In this document: in pieces, positions 62,662-64,000 of the stretch | How the letters are laid out: each line of letters begins with the position of its first letter | Numbering within the stretch: position 1 is the first letter of the stretch | Assembly: GCF_015221875.1 (NCBI RefSeq) | Contig: NZ_JACYGY010000001.1 | Span: 2,232,001-2,296,000, forward strand | Origin: Dyadobacter subterraneus | Lineage (GTDB): Bacteria > Bacteroidota > Bacteroidia > Cytophagales > Spirosomataceae | Reading direction: 5' to 3' | DNA length: 64,000 bases | Translations under genes and position numbers: made by a program | Notes under the pieces: model-generated | The model's database searches: none | Seen by the model: the letters and a program-made list of their open reading frames with translations, nothing else | Told to the model about the DNA's origin: nothing

Positions 62662-63405
62662 TTATAATGCCATACCACCATCAATGAAAAAATCACCCCC
62701 GGTGATAAAAGAGGATTTAGCGTTATCAGAAAGGTAGGCGACCATTTTAGCTACATCTTGTGGTACTCCCATTTTTGCGAGGGGAACCTGACTGATGATC
62801 TGTGTTTTCATTGCGCTCAAAACCTGTTGATCCATACCAAACTTTGTCTGCATTTCCGTATCAGTCGGCCCGGGGCTAACGATGTTCACCCTGATCTTTC
62901 TTGGAGCAAGCTCTTTTGCTGCGATCTTTGCCAAATGACTGACCGCGGACTTACTTGCTGAATACACAGCGCTGTTTTCCATGGCAAGTGCCGTGTTGCC
63001 AGAGGATAAAAAGACGACCGAAGCGCCGTCATTAAGGACCGGAAGAAATTTTTGAAGTGTAAAAAAGCTTCCCTTAAAATTGACATCGACCATTGTGTCA
63101 AAATGCTCTTCTGAAGTGTAGGCAAGCGGAGTGAAGAAAGCCACGCCGGCGTTGATGAATAACACATCTACTTTGCCCAGCGAATCATTTATATACGCTA
63201 CAAGATCATCTATTTGCGATAAATTTCTCTGGTCGGTCAACTTATGGTAGACATCAAGTTCTTTTGAGGCCTGATCCAATGCGTTTTCTCTTTTCCCGGT
63301 TATGACCACGGTGGCTCCCTGCGATTTAAATTCTTTTGCTGTGGCATAACCAATTCCACTGTTGCCTCCCGTTATGACAACGAGTTTGTCTTTGAAATTT
63401 TCCAT
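62662..63405 (-). CDS. Short-chain dehydrogenase/reductase
   Basis: A 247-residue classical SDR. The cofactor site is TGGNSGIGYATA (residues 13-24), the structural motif INAG replaces NNAG, the active site has VFLSSGNTAL (Ser) and YSASK (Tyr-x-x-x-Lys), and the C-terminal SPGPTDTEM loop and FITGGDFFIDGG end are present. It is complete and probably NADP-dependent. It is transcribed away from the HxlR gene at 63502 and together with DoxX. Confidence 0.95.
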   Translation of the reverse strand: MENFKDKLVVITGGNSGIGYATAKEFKSQGATVVITGKRENALDQASKELDVYHKLTDQRNLSQIDDLVAYINDSLGKVDVLFINAGVAFFTPLAYTSEEHFDTMVDVNFKGSFFTLQKFLPVLNDGASVVFLSSGNTALAMENSAVYSASKSAVSHLAKIAAKELAPRKIRVNIVSPGPTDTEMQTKFGMDQQVLSAMKTQIISQVPLAKMGVPQDVAKMVAYLSDNAKSSFITGGDFFIDGGMAL

Positions 63406-63452
63406 TTTGAAAGTATTTGATTGAGTTGCAAAGGTTGTCCATTAATAGGGTA

Positions 63453-63492
63453 TATTTGTAACCAATTACATAAAGGTAAGTAGTTACAAATA
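63453..63492. promoter_or_regulatory. Candidate HxlR operator between SDR and HxlR genes
   Basis: TATTTGTAAC (63453-63462) and GTTACAAATA (63483-63492) form a perfect 10-bp inverted repeat, and GGTAAGTA occurs twice just beside it. It lies in the 96-bp divergent promoter region. Similar GTTAC elements occur before the HxlR gene at 25880. Confidence 0.55.
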
Positions 63493-63501
63493 GGTAAGTA
63501 T

Positions 63502-63846
63502 ATGGGAGATCAATCAGAGATAGCATGCAAAAATGTGCATTCAGCAATACAGGACACCTTATATGTTGTCAATGGAAAATGGAAGTTGCTAATTCTTTCC
63601 ATCTTGGTTAATGAGGGTACAAAACGATTCGGCCAGCTGGCAAAGGAGTCTGGAATTTCCACCCGGATTCTATCCCAGCAGTTGCAGGAGCTTGAAACCA
63701 ACCAGTTGGTCGGCAGAAAAGTTTGCGACACAAAACCAGTTACCGTTGAGTACTCTGCAACTCCTTATGCGGCGACACTCAAGGAAGTCATTGACGCAAT
63801 GATCCGCTGGGGCCAGAACCATAAAAGAAAGATCGTCACAAGTTAA
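63502..63846 (+). CDS. HxlR family transcriptional regulator
   Basis: A 114-residue winged-helix regulator: YVVNGKWKLLILSILVNEGT, FGQLAKESGISTRILSQQLQ and the wing DTKPVTVEYSATPYAATLKE. Cys11 just before the core may act as a redox sensor, as in related proteins. It is divergent from the SDR-DoxX operon, which it probably controls. The stretch 63847-64000 shows no gene. Confidence 0.93.
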   Translation: MGDQSEIACKNVHSAIQDTLYVVNGKWKLLILSILVNEGTKRFGQLAKESGISTRILSQQLQELETNQLVGRKVCDTKPVTVEYSATPYAATLKEVIDAMIRWGQNHKRKIVTS

Positions 63847-64000
63847 ATTTGGATTTGCCTTCGTAAGGGTGCAGATCAGCTATACTCACTAGCTGTTTAA
63901 ATGTAATAGTCAAAAAAGGAAATTACCAGGTTGCAGATAAGGCTGCTGAAAGTTTAAGTACCATAATCTTTAAATGAGCCACAGACTATTTTGAAAGCTA

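Noticed and set aside
1..64000. CRISPR arrays, tRNA or rRNA genes
   Set aside because: No regularly spaced repeats and no tRNA or rRNA signature were seen on reading; a tRNAscan or rRNA model search would be decisive.

Overview
The window comes from a member of the Bacteroidota, probably a Cytophagales, Chitinophagales or Sphingobacteriales relative (inferred from gene content, not from a marker gene). The signs are a CTnDOT-type tra operon (TraE, TraF, TraG, TraJ), a SusC/SusD pair, a type IX secretion sorting domain, a DUF6520 peptide, many HxlR and AraC regulators and TAnnTTTG-like promoter elements. No rRNA, tRNA or CRISPR array was seen.

Layout. (1) 1-8640: part of a conjugative-element transfer operon on the minus strand (unknown membrane protein, TraE, a TraF fusion, TraG ATPase, three tandem TraI-like secreted paralogues, TraJ). 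traJ is cut at position 262 by the 5' end of a group II intron that runs off the left edge. An HU-type protein lies behind the operon. (2) 8.7-18 kb: accessory genes, namely a broken lipoprotein, a class D beta-lactamase, HxlR regulators beside oxidoreductase genes, decayed recombinase and response-regulator pieces, a T9SS cargo protein, and an NmrA/DUF2147/AraC operon. (3) 18.36-24.09 kb: a pile of mobile elements. An ISL3 remnant abuts an IS3 element; the IS3 is split by an IS110 element; the IS110 transposase is split by a complete group II intron with its own RT-maturase-HNH gene. (4) 24.3-28.1 kb: another HxlR locus (DoxX, SnoaL, unknown protein) with SDR and AraC pseudogenes, then an LprI-like protein. 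(5) 28.3-36.1 kb: an RND efflux operon (adaptor, pump, TolC) with an AraC regulator upstream, followed by a receiver protein lacking its phospho-acceptor Asp and a reductase fragment. (6) 36.3-46.5 kb: a DNA-damage module with SRAP/HMCES and an imuA-imuB-dnaE2 mutasome, facing a LexA-like XRE/S24 regulator across a shared palindrome, then a small XRE regulator with a 12-bp palindrome. (7) 46.97-61.96 kb: TlpA-like thioredoxin, SusC, SusD, DUF6520 peptide, MauE-like protein, Crp/Fnr regulator, an unknown protein, a 47-residue candidate lanthipeptide precursor (55916-56059), a LytS/LytR two-component system and a full-length lantibiotic dehydratase LanB. (8) 62.3-63.85 kb: DoxX and SDR genes divergent from a further HxlR regulator.

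The most interesting system is the candidate class I RiPP locus in (7). A LanB and a small Thr/Ser/Cys-bearing precursor lie with a two-component system and an outer-membrane SusCD/TlpA module, but no LanC cyclase or dedicated transporter is visible. Also notable are the four-level nested insertion in (3), the intron in traJ in (1), and several perfect palindromes placed exactly at gene starts (44961-44981, 46450-46479, 61930-61961).
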